In this document: positions 34,690 through 45,682 of the stretch, piece after piece | Numbering within the stretch: the stretch's first letter is position 1 | Layout: each line of letters starts with the position of its first letter | Origin: Thermoplasmata archaeon | GTDB lineage: Archaea > Thermoplasmatota > Thermoplasmata > GCA-020350865 | Assembly: GCA_020348445.1 (NCBI GenBank) | Contig: CP070751.1 | Span: 3,089,702-3,153,701 of the forward strand | DNA length: 64,000 bases | Direction of reading: 5' to 3' | Program-made: the position numbers and the translations under genes | Notes under the pieces: generated by a model | The model's input: only the letters and a program-made list of their open reading frames with translations | What the model was told of the DNA's origin: nothing | Database searches by the model: none

Positions 34690-35378
34690 ATGACAAATAC
34701 GATGATGGAAAAAGCACTGGATGAATTGAAAAATGGAAATTTTGTTTTGGTATACGATGCCGATGGTAGAGAGGAGGAGACTGATTTTATTATTGGGGCC
34801 CAATTTGTGACGCCCAACTCCATAAGCACCATGCGAAAGGATGGCGGCGGGCTTATATTTCTGATCGTTGACCATGCCACAAAGGAGAAACTGGGTCTTC
34901 CATACCTTGCTGACCTGTTCTATAAAGAGGGCGGTAGGTGGCCTGTTCTAAAAGAGCTGATTCCCTTTGACATCCCTTACGACACCAAGTCCTCGTTTTC
35001 CATTACAATAAATCACCGCAAGACATTTACTGGAATAACAGATAAAGATAGGGCTCTTACAATATCCGAATTTGCCAAACTCACCAAGGAAATACCGGAG
35101 CTTACACCAGTTAAGGCCCAGCGCCTATTTGGGGAACGGTTTCGGGCTCCTGGTCATGTCCCTCTTTGCAACTCATCTGACAAACCACTTAGTAACCGCT
35201 TTGGCCATACCGAACTTGGTGTTGCCCTGATGATCATGGCAGGATTAACTCCAATTGCCGCAGGATGCGAGATGATGGACAGCGTCAATGCACTTCCCAA
35301 GAAGGAGGCAATTAAGTACTCAGAAGAGCATAACCTGGTATTTCTTGAGGGAAAAGAAATAAGGGAGGCATGGAGAAA

Positions 35379-35391
<13 letters not shown>
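34690..35391 (+). CDS. ribB: 3,4-dihydroxy-2-butanone-4-phosphate synthase
   Basis: 233 residues from the ATG at 34690; ATGs at 34702 and 34705 are close alternatives. It converts ribulose 5-phosphate to DHBP, the four-carbon unit of the riboflavin ring. The acidic active-site loop is VYDADGREEETDF, followed by RKDGGGL, and the second conserved block is NRFGHTELGVALMIMAGL. It is monofunctional, with no GTP cyclohydrolase II domain, as in archaea. It overlaps ribL and opens the riboflavin-FAD operon ribB-ribL-ribC-ribH. Confidence 0.92.
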
Positions 35392-36310
<919 letters not shown>

Positions 36311-36333
36311 GAAATAAAAAGGAGGAGTGAAGA

Positions 36334-36735
36334 ATGAAAATTGGAATAGTTGTGAGCGAATTCCACTACGACATCACGATGATGATGTTGGAGAGGGCAA
36401 AGGAGCATGCTAAATTCTTGGATGCGGAAGTAACGGATGTTGTGCAGGTTCCAGGTGTATTTGACATGCCCCTTGCAGTGCGCAAGCTCCTTGAGAAGGA
36501 CGCAATAGACGGTGTAGTGACCCTTGGTGCCGTAATCGAGGGTGAGACAGAGCACGACGATGTCGTGATGGGTCAGGCCAGCAGGAAGATCACCGATTTA
36601 GCAGTGGAATTCGGAAAACCTGTGGGCCTTGGGATCACCGGACCCGGAATGAGCAGGCTTCAGGCCGAAAAACGAATAGAACGTGCGAAGGCTGCCGTGG
36701 AGAGCGTAGTGAAGATGCACGATAGGTTGAAGTAA
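36334..36735 (+). CDS. ribH: 6,7-dimethyl-8-ribityllumazine synthase
   Basis: 133 residues; AGGAGG lies before the ATG at 36334. It condenses DHBP from RibB with the ribityl-aminouracil. Family segments are [39 protein letters not shown] (with the catalytic histidine) and LGITGPGM. It is somewhat shorter than bacterial versions, as is usual in archaea. It is the last gene of the operon and is followed by a GC-rich hairpin. Confidence 0.93.
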   Translation: MKIGIVVSEFHYDITMMMLERAKEHAKFLDAEVTDVVQVPGVFDMPLAVRKLLEKDAIDGVVTLGAVIEGETEHDDVVMGQASRKITDLAVEFGKPVGLGITGPGMSRLQAEKRIERAKAAVESVVKMHDRLK

Positions 36736-36745
36736 TTGATACTGC

Positions 36746-36763
36746 AGGGGGGGATTACCCCCT
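36746..36763. terminator. GC hairpin between convergent ribH and the propeller-protein gene
   Basis: AGGGGG at 36746 pairs with CCCCCT ending near 36763 around a GGATTA-type loop, about ten bases past the ribH stop and about 60 bases past the 3' end of the opposing gene. It may stop transcription from both sides; the plus side has no long T-run directly after it. Confidence 0.4.
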
Positions 36764-36821
36764 CTATTACCAACGAACTTCAATTTCTTGGGGTCCAGAT
36801 AATTTAAAGTTCCTATTTTTC

Positions 36822-39287
36822 CTATTCTTCTGTGGTCTCTTCCAGATCTCCAAGGGCATCATTAATTACCTCTTCAATTTCCTCATCCTGTTCTATTGGC
36901 TCCTCTGGAGGAAGTGCTTCTCTTTTTGGTTCTGATTTTGGGGTCTCTTTTAGCATTTTGTTGGCCTTGTTTATGAAAATCAACGCAATTATAATAAATA
37001 CAATGGCGATAATCAAAAGTAGGATGGAGACAAGCAGATATGTATCATGTTTTTCATTGGCCTTCTTTGCATCTTCCTTGGCTGAATCTAGATTGTCATC
37101 ATGCGTATTGAGGTTGTCATCATGTGTACCGAGGTTCCCATCCTGGGTTGTGAGGTGAGAATCTATATTTGCTGCTGCTTCTGTGATGTTACTTTTGATA
37201 TCAGCAGCCTCCAAAGCCACGTCTTCCTCTAAGTCCCCGATTTCTCCCAAAACCACGGCAAGCTCATCTAAAAGCTCGGTCCTTGTGAGATTGTTCTCAT
37301 CCTCCACCAGATCCTCCAATCCATCCAATATCGCTTTGACCTCAGTGTCATGGGTCGTGATATTATCTATAAATCCATCAAACATTGCAATTGTATCGTT
37401 TATTTTACCCAGTATTTCACTTCTTGTATAATTGTGTTCGTTTTCCACTACATCAGACAGTGAGTTGATGGTATCGTTAAGAGCCTCGTGCTGGTCCTCT
37501 AATTCATCCAATTTCGCCATTAGATCAGCCAATTGATCATTAAGACTCTTGCCCGAAACTGTAAAGGTAGTGGTATTCGTGGCCTCCCATATCAGGAAAT
37601 CACCGTCATGTGCATATGCAGTAGCCGTTACGTCATATGGTCCCAACTCTGCATCACTGGGTAAATGCAAAATAACCATGTACTGGTTGGCAGTGGGCAG
37701 CATTTCCTCAACTGCAAACATCTCGTTTCCACTTGGATCTGTATACTCAACAACAAGATCTATGGAATCATATGGCGGTGGAGCCTTTGTGTTCACTATC
37801 ACTGTTACATCTTGATCAGGGGTGTATTCAGCCATTAAAGTATTAATTGATATGTAATCACCTGATGAGACTGCGTTGTTTATGACAACATCCACGGTAT
37901 CGGTAAGGGAGGGGGCATTGTCCCTCAATCCCTCTGCTCTTATTGTGTACGTCCCACCCTCAGTCAATACAGTTGTGTCCAAAACAAATTGATAGGGATC
38001 GTTGGTATCCAAGAATATGGCTTCTGTTCCAAGAAAGAATGTCACTGCTTCAACGTAATTTGATGTCACGAACACCTCGAATCTAGCGTTCCCGCTCACG
38101 TAATCTCCGTCTCTATGGGATATGAATACTAGTTCGCCCCGATCCAAAGCATATACTCGCACCTCGTTTGTGGTGCTGGCCATACCAATCACAGCTTCCA
38201 TATTGCTTTCGCCGTATGCATCGCCTATTGCGACAGATAAAACATCTTGTGGTGTGTCCGCAATTATCTCTTCCAGCCAGATACCACCTCCGGAATCATA
38301 CTCAAATGCCCTGACCTCGTTATCTGTACTTGACATGCCAATTAAGATCTCGTTGCTCGCGTCATTGTCCACATCTCCAACTGCCACTGAGTTAACATCA
38401 GTATCAACATCGGGAAGCAAAACGGGGTGTATACCCCATGATCCTCCCAATTTTCTGAATACCCGCACCTCGCCTGCAGTGCTGTCAAGACCAACCACAA
38501 CGTCATTGTTCCCGTCATTGTCAGCATCGCCTATTGCAACGGAGTTTACATTTACTAATGCGGTTGATATGTTATCCACTTCCCAGGCACTAGAGACATT
38601 TTCATAAGCCCTAATATTGAAGTTGGTTGCGGCGCTGTCCAAGCCCAATACGATCTCATTGTTTCCGTCGTTGTCAGCATCGCCTATTGCCACTGAGTAA
38701 ACATTGTAACCTATAGGGATAGCATGATCTGAACTCCAACTACCATCTTTCTCGTAGGACATAACCTCGTCTCCGACAACGTCCATCCCTGCGATAATCT
38801 CATTTTTACCGTCATTGTCTGCATCTCCAATGGCAACTGAATTAACGTTCACACCTTGATTATCAATGCCCTCCTTTTGCCATGTACCGCCGTCTTTTTT
38901 ATAGGCCCATAGCTCTTCTGCACCACCGGGTACTAAACCCACTACAACCTCATTAAAACCATCGTTGTCAGCATCACCAATTGCAACTGTCAATACATCT
39001 GTATTCCCCACATCATCAATTATATCTTCAACCCATTGGTTTCCAATCTTCTCATATGCTCTAAGCTCATTGGTTGTCTGATCCATACCGACTACGACCT
39101 CGTTATTACCATCATTATCGGCATCTCCAACTGCAACAGCGTTTACGGTCTCAGGAGAATCTGTTATTATCCTTTCTATCCAGTCATCGGGTGCACCTTG
39201 AACATTGCCTATGATTCCGAACATCCCGATGCACATTGCTCCCAAAAGCAGGCTCACTAATACCATTGATACAACCTTCATTCTCAT
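36822..39287 (-). CDS. Surface protein: seven-bladed FG-GAP-like propeller on a coiled-coil stalk
   Basis: 821 residues, ATG at 39287 after GAGGAGG. A signal peptide covers residues 1-31. About 35-395 hold seven repeats of about 51 residues starting V-x-x-VA-[IV]-GD. Five have the calcium-loop form DADNDGxNE/D; the sixth (DVDNDASNE) and seventh (DAYGESNME) are worn. The number seven matches a closed beta-propeller. Two Ig-like domains (about 395-580) follow, then a coiled coil with D-x-x-x-x-N/H-D repeats (about 585-735), one membrane helix (about 745-770) and an acidic cytosolic tail of 50 residues. It would stand out from the membrane as a propeller head on a stalk. Ligand unknown. It converges with ribH and diverges from aspS. 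Confidence 0.8.
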   Translation of the reverse strand: MRMKVVSMVLVSLLLGAMCIGMFGIIGNVQGAPDDWIERIITDSPETVNAVAVGDADNDGNNEVVVGMDQTTNELRAYEKIGNQWVEDIIDDVGNTDVLTVAIGDADNDGFNEVVVGLVPGGAEELWAYKKDGGTWQKEGIDNQGVNVNSVAIGDADNDGKNEIIAGMDVVGDEVMSYEKDGSWSSDHAIPIGYNVYSVAIGDADNDGNNEIVLGLDSAATNFNIRAYENVSSAWEVDNISTALVNVNSVAIGDADNDGNNDVVVGLDSTAGEVRVFRKLGGSWGIHPVLLPDVDTDVNSVAVGDVDNDASNEILIGMSSTDNEVRAFEYDSGGGIWLEEIIADTPQDVLSVAIGDAYGESNMEAVIGMASTTNEVRVYALDRGELVFISHRDGDYVSGNARFEVFVTSNYVEAVTFFLGTEAIFLDTNDPYQFVLDTTVLTEGGTYTIRAEGLRDNAPSLTDTVDVVINNAVSSGDYISINTLMAEYTPDQDVTVIVNTKAPPPYDSIDLVVEYTDPSGNEMFAVEEMLPTANQYMVILHLPSDAELGPYDVTATAYAHDGDFLIWEATNTTTFTVSGKSLNDQLADLMAKLDELEDQHEALNDTINSLSDVVENEHNYTRSEILGKINDTIAMFDGFIDNITTHDTEVKAILDGLEDLVEDENNLTRTELLDELAVVLGEIGDLEEDVALEAADIKSNITEAAANIDSHLTTQDGNLGTHDDNLNTHDDNLDSAKEDAKKANEKHDTYLLVSILLLIIAIVFIIIALIFINKANKMLKETPKSEPKREALPPEEPIEQDEEIEEVINDALGDLEETTEE

Positions 39288-39494
39288 GTCTTTTGCCTCC
39301 TCTTCAAGTCTATTTTCAGACTTTGTTTTTAATCGGTCCCATCCGATTTATTCCTAATAAATTATTACAAATATATAAGAATATCTAATTTTTGAGGGGT
39401 TATTATTAAAAAAGATAATGAGGAGTATTGAGAGGATGATCTTAACCAAATCCCTTCCTGATTACTTTATTATTGACCCTCCTCTTTCGCCTAC

Positions 39495-39505
39495 CTTTTA
39501 AATAT
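39495..39505 (+). promoter_or_regulatory. TATA box of aspS
   Basis: CCTTTTAAATAT (BRE/TATA-like) ends about 28-30 bp before the ATG at 39533. No ribosome-binding site precedes the ATG, so the aspS transcript is probably leaderless. Confidence 0.5.
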
Positions 39506-39532
39506 CCCTAATCGATACCCTATTGGATTGAC

Positions 39533-40849
39533 ATGGAGCCCATCGAAGACTGGCGCAGAAGTCAGTACGCATCCGAAATCACCACCGAGGATTTCGAATC
39601 AGAGGTTACGGTTGGGGGCTGGATACAGGATATTCGAAATCTTGGCGGAATCGCGTTCATCCAGTTAAGAGATCGAACAGGTGTAGTGCAGGTAACGGTA
39701 ATCAAAAAAGAGCACGGCAAGGAATTTTTCAAGAAGATAACCTCACTTCCGAGAGAAACCGTGATCATGGTAAAAGGAAAGGTCCAGCCCAATGAGCAGG
39801 TGGCAAGCGGATTTGAAGTCCTGCCTAAAGAGATGAAGGTCCTGGGAATGGCAAATACCCCTTTACCTTTGGGTGTGGTTGACAAGGTGGACGCGGACAT
39901 GGATACAAGACTTGATGCCAGGTTCATTGACCTTAGAAAGGAAGAGGTCGCAGCGGTATTCAAAATCCGATCCACTATCTTAAGTGCTGTCCGCGAAGTA
40001 TTCGAATCCGAGGGTTTCATAGAAGTCCACACTCCAAAAATCGTGGCCACTGCAACAGAAGGCGGCACCGCACTTTTTGAAGCATCATACTTCGAGAAAA
40101 AGGCCTACCTCAACCAATCGCCCCAGCTCTATAAACAGATGCTCATGGCCACAGGATTTGACAGGGTCTACGAGATTGGTCCTGCATTTAGGGCAGAGGA
40201 GCATGATACCACAAGGCATCTGAACGAGTTCACATCCATTGACATTGAAATAGCCTTCTCAGATGAAGAGGACGCCATGGGAGTTCTGGAAAGATGTGTC
40301 TACAATGCGATCCTTAGAACAAGGGAGAAAAATGAAAAGGAGATGAGGATCTTGGGGGCAGATATGGACATCCCAGCACTCCCCCTTCAAAGAATAACCT
40401 ATTCAGAATGCCTTGATATGATCAAAGAAGGCGGATTTGAAATGGAATGGGGTGAGGACTTTCCCATGGAAGCAATGAAGATCCTTGGTGAGAAGGTACC
40501 TGATTTCTTTTTCATCACAAAATGGCCCACAAAGAGCAAGCCCTTTTATACCCAGCCCTATGAGGACAAACCTGAGGTATGCCGGGGTTTCGACCTCCAA
40601 TACAAAGAAAAGGAAATCACCTCAGGGGCTCAGAGGGTTCATGATGTGGAACTGTTAAAGAAAAGATTGGAGGAGCAGGGCCTAAACCCTTCAGAATTCA
40701 CATTTTACCTGGATGCGTTCGAATATGGTATGCCACCACATGCTGGCTGGGGCTTGGGTGCAGAAAGATTGACTATGATACTTACAGGCATGCAGAATAT
40801 AAGGGAGTGCGTGCTGTTTCCAAGGGATAGGAAAAGATTGGTCCCTTAG
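39533..40849 (+). CDS. aspS: Aspartyl-tRNA synthetase, archaeal type
   Basis: 438 residues, the usual length for the archaeal/eukaryotic form, without the GAD insertion of bacterial enzymes. The N-terminal OB-fold anticodon domain ([19 protein letters not shown]) is followed by the class II catalytic core: motif 1 around [17 protein letters not shown], motif 2 [21 protein letters not shown] and motif 3 [19 protein letters not shown]. It charges tRNA-Asp; many archaeal AspRS also charge tRNA-Asn, and I cannot decide that here. It is a single gene with its own promoter, convergent with the MscS gene. Confidence 0.97.
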   Translation: MEPIEDWRRSQYASEITTEDFESEVTVGGWIQDIRNLGGIAFIQLRDRTGVVQVTVIKKEHGKEFFKKITSLPRETVIMVKGKVQPNEQVASGFEVLPKEMKVLGMANTPLPLGVVDKVDADMDTRLDARFIDLRKEEVAAVFKIRSTILSAVREVFESEGFIEVHTPKIVATATEGGTALFEASYFEKKAYLNQSPQLYKQMLMATGFDRVYEIGPAFRAEEHDTTRHLNEFTSIDIEIAFSDEEDAMGVLERCVYNAILRTREKNEKEMRILGADMDIPALPLQRITYSECLDMIKEGGFEMEWGEDFPMEAMKILGEKVPDFFFITKWPTKSKPFYTQPYEDKPEVCRGFDLQYKEKEITSGAQRVHDVELLKKRLEEQGLNPSEFTFYLDAFEYGMPPHAGWGLGAERLTMILTGMQNIRECVLFPRDRKRLVP

Positions 40850-40880
40850 ATATTCACACCATTGCAAGTTAAAGGCCAAT

Positions 40881-41720
40881 CTATTCCGTCTTCTTTTCTA
40901 CGATGTGCAAATCCCTTTGTGGATATGGTATTGAGATTCCTTGCCTGTCATATCCCTCTTTTAAGGCCTTCTGAAGATCAAAGAAAACATCCCAGTAGTC
41001 AGCGGTTTTACACCATGGTCTCACAACAAAGACAACTGCGGAGTCCCCCATCTCAGAAACCGCAATTTGGGGAGCGGGATCCTTGATAACCTTGGGATGG
41101 GAGTTTATAATATCCATGGTGGTCTTTACCACTTTGTCCAAATTGTCATCATAGCCCACCCCCACCTCCATATCCACCCTGCGAATTGGATTTCTTGTGA
41201 AGTTGGTAATGTTGGCTCCAAAGACGACCTTGTTCGGGATAATGATGTGCTTATTATCCGGGGTGTCCATTTCAGTTATGCTGACCCCGACACTCTTTAC
41301 CACTCCGCTCTCGCCAGCAATGGTTACGAAGTCTCCTGCGGAAAACGGTTTTGTTATGGCCAACATAAATCCAGCCGCGATATTTCCCAGTGTATCTGAC
41401 ATGGCGAAGCCAAGGACAAAGCCTATGACGATTGCCACACTGGCCATTACAGTTGCCATGATCGCGCCCAGGCCTAAAAATCCAAGGGCTGTGAAAACCA
41501 CGAAGATGTAAAGAAATATTCTCACGAGCCTTGATGTAAATTCAGCTAAAATCTCGGAAGCCTTGGCTCTTAAAAGTGATTTTCTAACGGCTCGACCCAC
41601 GATCTTTACAATTATCACGCCTATTAAAAGCACGATAATAAATACTATCATATTCCAAACGCTGATCCCAATCAAGGGTAGAGATTCCTCTATATTATAT
41701 CCAAATAATTCTATCGCCAC
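40881..41720 (-). CDS. MscS-type mechanosensitive ion channel
   Basis: 279 residues with three N-terminal membrane helices, the third being the glycine/alanine-rich pore helix (VIGFVLGFAMSDTLGNIAAGF). It is followed by the MscS beta domain (FSAGDFVTIAGESGVVKSVG, DNKHIIIPNKVVFGANITN) and the alpha/beta domain ending IPYPQRDLH. It opens under membrane tension and releases osmolytes. It lies at the end of the minus-strand GTPase region, 106 bp downstream of the last GTPase gene, and could share its transcript. Confidence 0.93.
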   Translation of the reverse strand: MAIELFGYNIEESLPLIGISVWNMIVFIIVLLIGVIIVKIVGRAVRKSLLRAKASEILAEFTSRLVRIFLYIFVVFTALGFLGLGAIMATVMASVAIVIGFVLGFAMSDTLGNIAAGFMLAITKPFSAGDFVTIAGESGVVKSVGVSITEMDTPDNKHIIIPNKVVFGANITNFTRNPIRRVDMEVGVGYDDNLDKVVKTTMDIINSHPKVIKDPAPQIAVSEMGDSAVVFVVRPWCKTADYWDVFFDLQKALKEGYDRQGISIPYPQRDLHIVEKKTE

Positions 41721-41826
41721 GTTTTCATCCCCTTATTTTGTAAAAAGAGATGAAGAGGTATAAAATTTTCTATTGCATATTTATAATCCAGCCAGGTATA
41801 AAAATAAATATGATTTCCGAAAATAG

Positions 41827-42675
41827 TTATGGCTTCCTCCAAGCCTGTTCCATTTCCTTGATCCATCTGAGCCTTTTATTGAGATTTGCCTCCACTTCCT
41901 CCCTTTTCTTGAAACCCTTCTCGATCAGGGCCAGTCTTTTTATAGCCACAATTATGGCATCCACTGATGGGTCGTTCAGATCTAATCCTGAGGCCTCAAA
42001 TTGTTTTCTCAATATGGGCATTGCATCATCAGGTCTGCCAAATTCCTTGCTAAAATCGGAAATTATTCTGTCAATTAGTTGGGAAAATGCGTTTATTTCT
42101 CCTTCCACTTCCCTGATTTTAACCTGTTTTATGGGAACAGAATCCCTAAATCCGATCATTCTTTTTCCTATTGCATAGAATCCTCTTTTCACATTTTCAC
42201 CACTTTTGGCACTTGTAAAGAAGAACGGCGCCTTGTATTTATCCTTAAATCTCTTCAGTTCTTTTTCACCAAATTGTGCATCCTCCTTAAGATCCCACTT
42301 ATTTGCAAGGACAACAAAAGGGACTTGGCCTACAATGTTTATCACATTTGGGATCCAATAGCTCTCCAAACTCTCTAATGTATCCTTTCTCGTGATATCT
42401 ACAACCAAAAGAACACCCGATGTCCCTGGAAGACTGGATTTATGCAGTTCTAAATATCCTTTTTGTCCTAGAATGTCCCAGATATTGAGTTTGAGATAAT
42501 GTGTATTTGCATCTCTGGTGATCTGTATGTTCCTTGATGTGATTTTAAATCCTACGGTAACCAAATATTTGTCATCGAACTTATCGACTACAAATCTTCT
42601 GATGAGGCTGGTTTTTCCCACTGCACCATCACCGAGGAGGATTACTTTCTTCTTGATTTCTGCTTCACTGTCCAT
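41827..42675 (-). CDS. Ras/Rab-like small GTPase 1
   Basis: 282 residues. A complete G domain covers about 1-170: P-loop GDGAVGKTS, effector threonine in VTVGFKIT, DILGQ (catalytic Gln present), specificity motif LANKWDL and TSAKSG. The remaining 110 residues form a helical extension (QLIDRIISDFSKEFGRPDDAMPILRK, then LKRL- and RRL-type helices) shared by all six GTPases here. No lipid-attachment cysteine motif is at the C-terminus. It is the most downstream of the six, all on the minus strand within 41.8-47.6 kb. A signalling or trafficking switch is implied by the family; the partner is inferred from the neighbouring receptor-like genes. Confidence 0.9.
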   Translation of the reverse strand: MDSEAEIKKKVILLGDGAVGKTSLIRRFVVDKFDDKYLVTVGFKITSRNIQITRDANTHYLKLNIWDILGQKGYLELHKSSLPGTSGVLLVVDITRKDTLESLESYWIPNVINIVGQVPFVVLANKWDLKEDAQFGEKELKRFKDKYKAPFFFTSAKSGENVKRGFYAIGKRMIGFRDSVPIKQVKIREVEGEINAFSQLIDRIISDFSKEFGRPDDAMPILRKQFEASGLDLNDPSVDAIIVAIKRLALIEKGFKKREEVEANLNKRLRWIKEMEQAWRKP

Positions 42676-42724
42676 ATGAACACCATTTTCGTTTGAATAT
42701 TGTTATCAATTCACTATTTCTTCT

Positions 42725-43579
42725 TCATTGGTTTTCAGTTTCCTTGATCCAGTTGAGTCTCCTTACAAGATTTGCCTCTGCAATCTCACTTTTCTTATAA
42801 CTCCCCTCAATCCTTGCCAATCTGTGAACCGCCCTTCTCAAAGCTATTCTTGATGGGGCATTGAGGTCCAGACCTGCGATTTCAAATTGTTTGCGCACCA
42901 GAGGCATAGCCTCTTCTAGATTACCATGATGCTTACAAAAATCATCAATTATTTTATCAATTAACTGGGTAATTTCGCTTTTTTCGCCTTCAAAAAGCAG
43001 ACGTGGATGAATTATCCTGTGTTTGGCGGGCCTAATTGGTTTTCCACCATTGAACTCGATCATTCTTTCTCCTAAAGCATAAAATGCCTGGTTCACATTC
43101 TCTCCATTTTTTGCACTCGTAAAATAGAAAGAAGCATTGTATTTTGACGCAAATTTTTCCAGATGTGTCTCGTCAAATTCGGCATCCTCCATTAGATCGA
43201 ATTTATTGGCCAATATTATCAAAGGTACGTTACCCACCATGTTCTGCACTTTTGGTATCCAATAGGTAGCTAAACTGAACAATGTATTCTTTCGTGTAAT
43301 ATCGGCTACCATCATTACTCCATCTGTACCCCGAAACGTGGAATGATGCAGCTTTGTGTATCCCTTCTGCCCCAAGATATCCCAAATCTGTAGCATTAGG
43401 AATATCGCTTCTTTTTCAACTGTTACCTGTATTGCCTTTCCTGTGACTTTTGTACCTATCGTAATCACATATTTATCATCGTACATGTCCAGTACGAATC
43501 TTCGAATGAGACTGGTTTTTCCAACTGCTCCATCGCCGAGCAAGATTATTTTTTTCTGAATCTCATTCATATTGCTCAT
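42725..43579 (-). CDS. Ras/Rab-like small GTPase 2
   Basis: 284 residues from the ATG at 43579 (GGTGGT about five bases upstream); an in-frame TTG at 43585 is also possible. Motifs are GDGAVGKTS, ITIGTKVT, WDILGQKGY with the catalytic Gln, LANKFDL and TSAKNG. The C-terminal extension has the shared helices (QLIDKIIDDFCKHHGNLEEA, MPLVRKQFEIAGLDL). It is closest in sequence to GTPases 1, 3 and 5. It is only 12 bp (to the in-frame TTG) from GTPase 3, so the two are co-transcribed. Confidence 0.9.
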   Translation of the reverse strand: MSNMNEIQKKIILLGDGAVGKTSLIRRFVLDMYDDKYVITIGTKVTGKAIQVTVEKEAIFLMLQIWDILGQKGYTKLHHSTFRGTDGVMMVADITRKNTLFSLATYWIPKVQNMVGNVPLIILANKFDLMEDAEFDETHLEKFASKYNASFYFTSAKNGENVNQAFYALGERMIEFNGGKPIRPAKHRIIHPRLLFEGEKSEITQLIDKIIDDFCKHHGNLEEAMPLVRKQFEIAGLDLNAPSRIALRRAVHRLARIEGSYKKSEIAEANLVRRLNWIKETENQ

Positions 43580-43597
43580 TAACAAACCACCAATAAT

Positions 43598-44449
43598 CTA
43601 CTTTTTTATCTCCTCGATCCATTTGAGCCTCTTTTCGTGGTCCATCTTGGCGTCTTGCCTTTTCTTGAAGCTCATCTCAACAATCGCCAATCTATCAACG
43701 ACTCTTATTAGCGCTTCTAATGATGGATTGTTAAGATCCAACTCTGCAAGTTCGATTTGCCTTCTTATAATCGGCATTGCATCCTCTAAATCGGCATATT
43801 CCTCGCAAAAATCATCTATAATCCTATCGATAAGTCTCGTTATCTCACCTTTTTCACTTCCAAAAAGCAACCGAGGATGGATTATAGTCGGTTTTGCAAT
43901 CATTGTAGGCTCAACACGTTTGGGGCTGATAATATATGCCCCCAGTGTGTGAAATGCTTGTTTAACATTCTCACCACTTTTTGCACTTGATTGGTAGAAG
44001 GGTACCTTGTATCTTGTGGCTAGCTCCTTCAACTCATCCCTTGAAAATTCCGCTTTTTTAAGAAGATCGCACTTATTGGCCAGTATGATAAAAGGAATTT
44101 TCCCAACGATGTTTTGCATCTTAGGGATCCAATATTTTTCCAGGCTATGCAATGTTTCCTTTCTTGTGATGTCCGCCACCATGAAAACACCTGATGTCCC
44201 CCGAAAGCTGGATTTGTGAAGCTTCGAGTAACCTCTCTGTCCCAGAATATCCCATATCTGGAGTTTTAGTTTGATTAACTCATTATCCATTGGAATTTCT
44301 ATTACTTTTGCCGTGGTTTTGGTTCCAATTGTGGCGATATATTTATCGTCGAATCTATCCAAGACGAATCTCCTAATAAGGCTTGTTTTTCCTACTGCGG
44401 CCTCGCCAAGAACAAGCATCTTTTTCATCATATTCTTAACTTTCGTCAT
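43598..44449 (-). CDS. Ras/Rab-like small GTPase 3
   Basis: 283 residues from the ATG at 44449, placed by alignment of MTKVKNMMKKM with the starts of the other paralogues; the frame is open to 44494. Motifs are GEAAVGKTS (Ala-Ala instead of Gly-Ala), ATIGTKTT, WDILGQRGY with the catalytic Gln, LANKCDL and SSAKSG. The helical extension (RLIDRIIDDFCEEYADLEDA) matches that of GTPases 1, 2 and 5. The upstream intergenic region holds the minus-strand TATA-like AATATATAAGG near 44588. Confidence 0.9.
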   Translation of the reverse strand: MTKVKNMMKKMLVLGEAAVGKTSLIRRFVLDRFDDKYIATIGTKTTAKVIEIPMDNELIKLKLQIWDILGQRGYSKLHKSSFRGTSGVFMVADITRKETLHSLEKYWIPKMQNIVGKIPFIILANKCDLLKKAEFSRDELKELATRYKVPFYQSSAKSGENVKQAFHTLGAYIISPKRVEPTMIAKPTIIHPRLLFGSEKGEITRLIDRIIDDFCEEYADLEDAMPIIRRQIELAELDLNNPSLEALIRVVDRLAIVEMSFKKRQDAKMDHEKRLKWIEEIKK

Positions 44450-44651
44450 TTTCAATACCTTTTTGGTGATTTCTTCCTTTAGTCTGCTATACACCTAAAT
44501 ATGAGTGGACTTTTTTTCCTGCTTTTATTTCCACAATAAGGTGATATATCGGTGCAACAGTCCAATATCGTCTCCTTTTTTCTTTTATCCACCTTATATA
44601 TTCGCGATTAATTTCTAATGTCTCGATATCGATCTATTTTTATTTATCAAC

Positions 44652-45506
44652 TTATGCAATCATTCTAATCAATGATGTATAGGCTTTCTTTTCCTTTGTT
44701 AATCTAGATGCTTCTATTTGATTTGAAGCGGCATCGATTAGTAAGTCTACAACTTTTGAAAGCCCTTCAACAGTGGGAAATGCAAAGTTAACATCTGCCT
44801 TCTTGAACTGTGCCCTTATCATGGACATTGCAATATCCGGATCCTCAAGAAGATCGCAATATCTTGCCATGATTATATCTTCAACTTCCAATGCTGACAG
44901 CCTTCGCCCTGGTGTAAGTTCCACCTCCATTCCCTTCACAAATCCACCGGTGATTTCCGGTAAATGCCCCATTTTTAGTCCACTCCAGGGTGTGACCATC
45001 ATCTTACTTAGGGTCTCAAAGGCTATACTCACATTATCCCCAGTTTTTGCACTTGTGAGAAAATATGGGAAACCATAAATCCTGAGAAGCGCCATAATCT
45101 CATCCTCACTAAGCTCGGCTTCTAAATCGTTTTTATTGGCCAAAACGACCACAGGAATCTCTCCAGCAACTTTATAAAGGGACAATAACCAGGCCTCAAA
45201 TGAAAAAATGGTCTCCTTTCTTGTGATATCTATTACAATGAACGCTCCGTTAGCACCTTTGTAAGTCTTCATCTGAAGCTTGGAAAAGCACCTTAATCCC
45301 TGAATGTCCCAAATCTGAAGCTTCATGCCTACAACTTTCTCATCAATGTTGATTTGCATGGGTTTGGCAGTGGTTTTCGTTCCTATTGTTGCAACATATC
45401 TATCCTCGTACTTGTTGTATACAAATCTTCTAATTAGACTTGTTTTTCCCACTGCTCCCTCGCCAATCACACACATCTTCTTAACCATTTCCTTGGCTTC
45501 GGTCAT
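44652..45506 (-). CDS. Ras/Rab-like small GTPase 4, Leu at the catalytic Gln position
   Basis: 284 residues, ATG at 45506 after AGAAGG. P-loop GEGAVGKTS (15-23), ATIGTKTT, LANKNDL and TSAKTG are intact. The switch II motif is WDIQGLRCF, so the residue equivalent to Ras Gln61 is Leu71 (codon at 45294-45296). In Ras, Q61L strongly lowers GTP hydrolysis. The C-terminal extension is a second subtype: ALEVEDIIMARYCDLLEDPD and AMSMIRAQFKKADVNF, shared only with GTPase 6. Upstream (45683-45718) lies a 36-bp element also found before the giant surface-protein gene. Confidence 0.9.
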   Translation of the reverse strand: MTEAKEMVKKMCVIGEGAVGKTSLIRRFVYNKYEDRYVATIGTKTTAKPMQINIDEKVVGMKLQIWDIQGLRCFSKLQMKTYKGANGAFIVIDITRKETIFSFEAWLLSLYKVAGEIPVVVLANKNDLEAELSEDEIMALLRIYGFPYFLTSAKTGDNVSIAFETLSKMMVTPWSGLKMGHLPEITGGFVKGMEVELTPGRRLSALEVEDIIMARYCDLLEDPDIAMSMIRAQFKKADVNFAFPTVEGLSKVVDLLIDAASNQIEASRLTKEKKAYTSLIRMIA

Positions 45507-45682
45507 TTATATAACCTTCTTTTGACTTCCGATGACTCGTTACAGGGGATTAGACCAAGGGCCATCTGATTTACTTATTGTTAATTTCCCGTGATAATTT
45601 CAATGTGGTCTTCCCACCCTTTTTTCCATTAATTGTCGATATTTCAAATATTGGCTACAATTAATTATAAATCCCATTGGCC

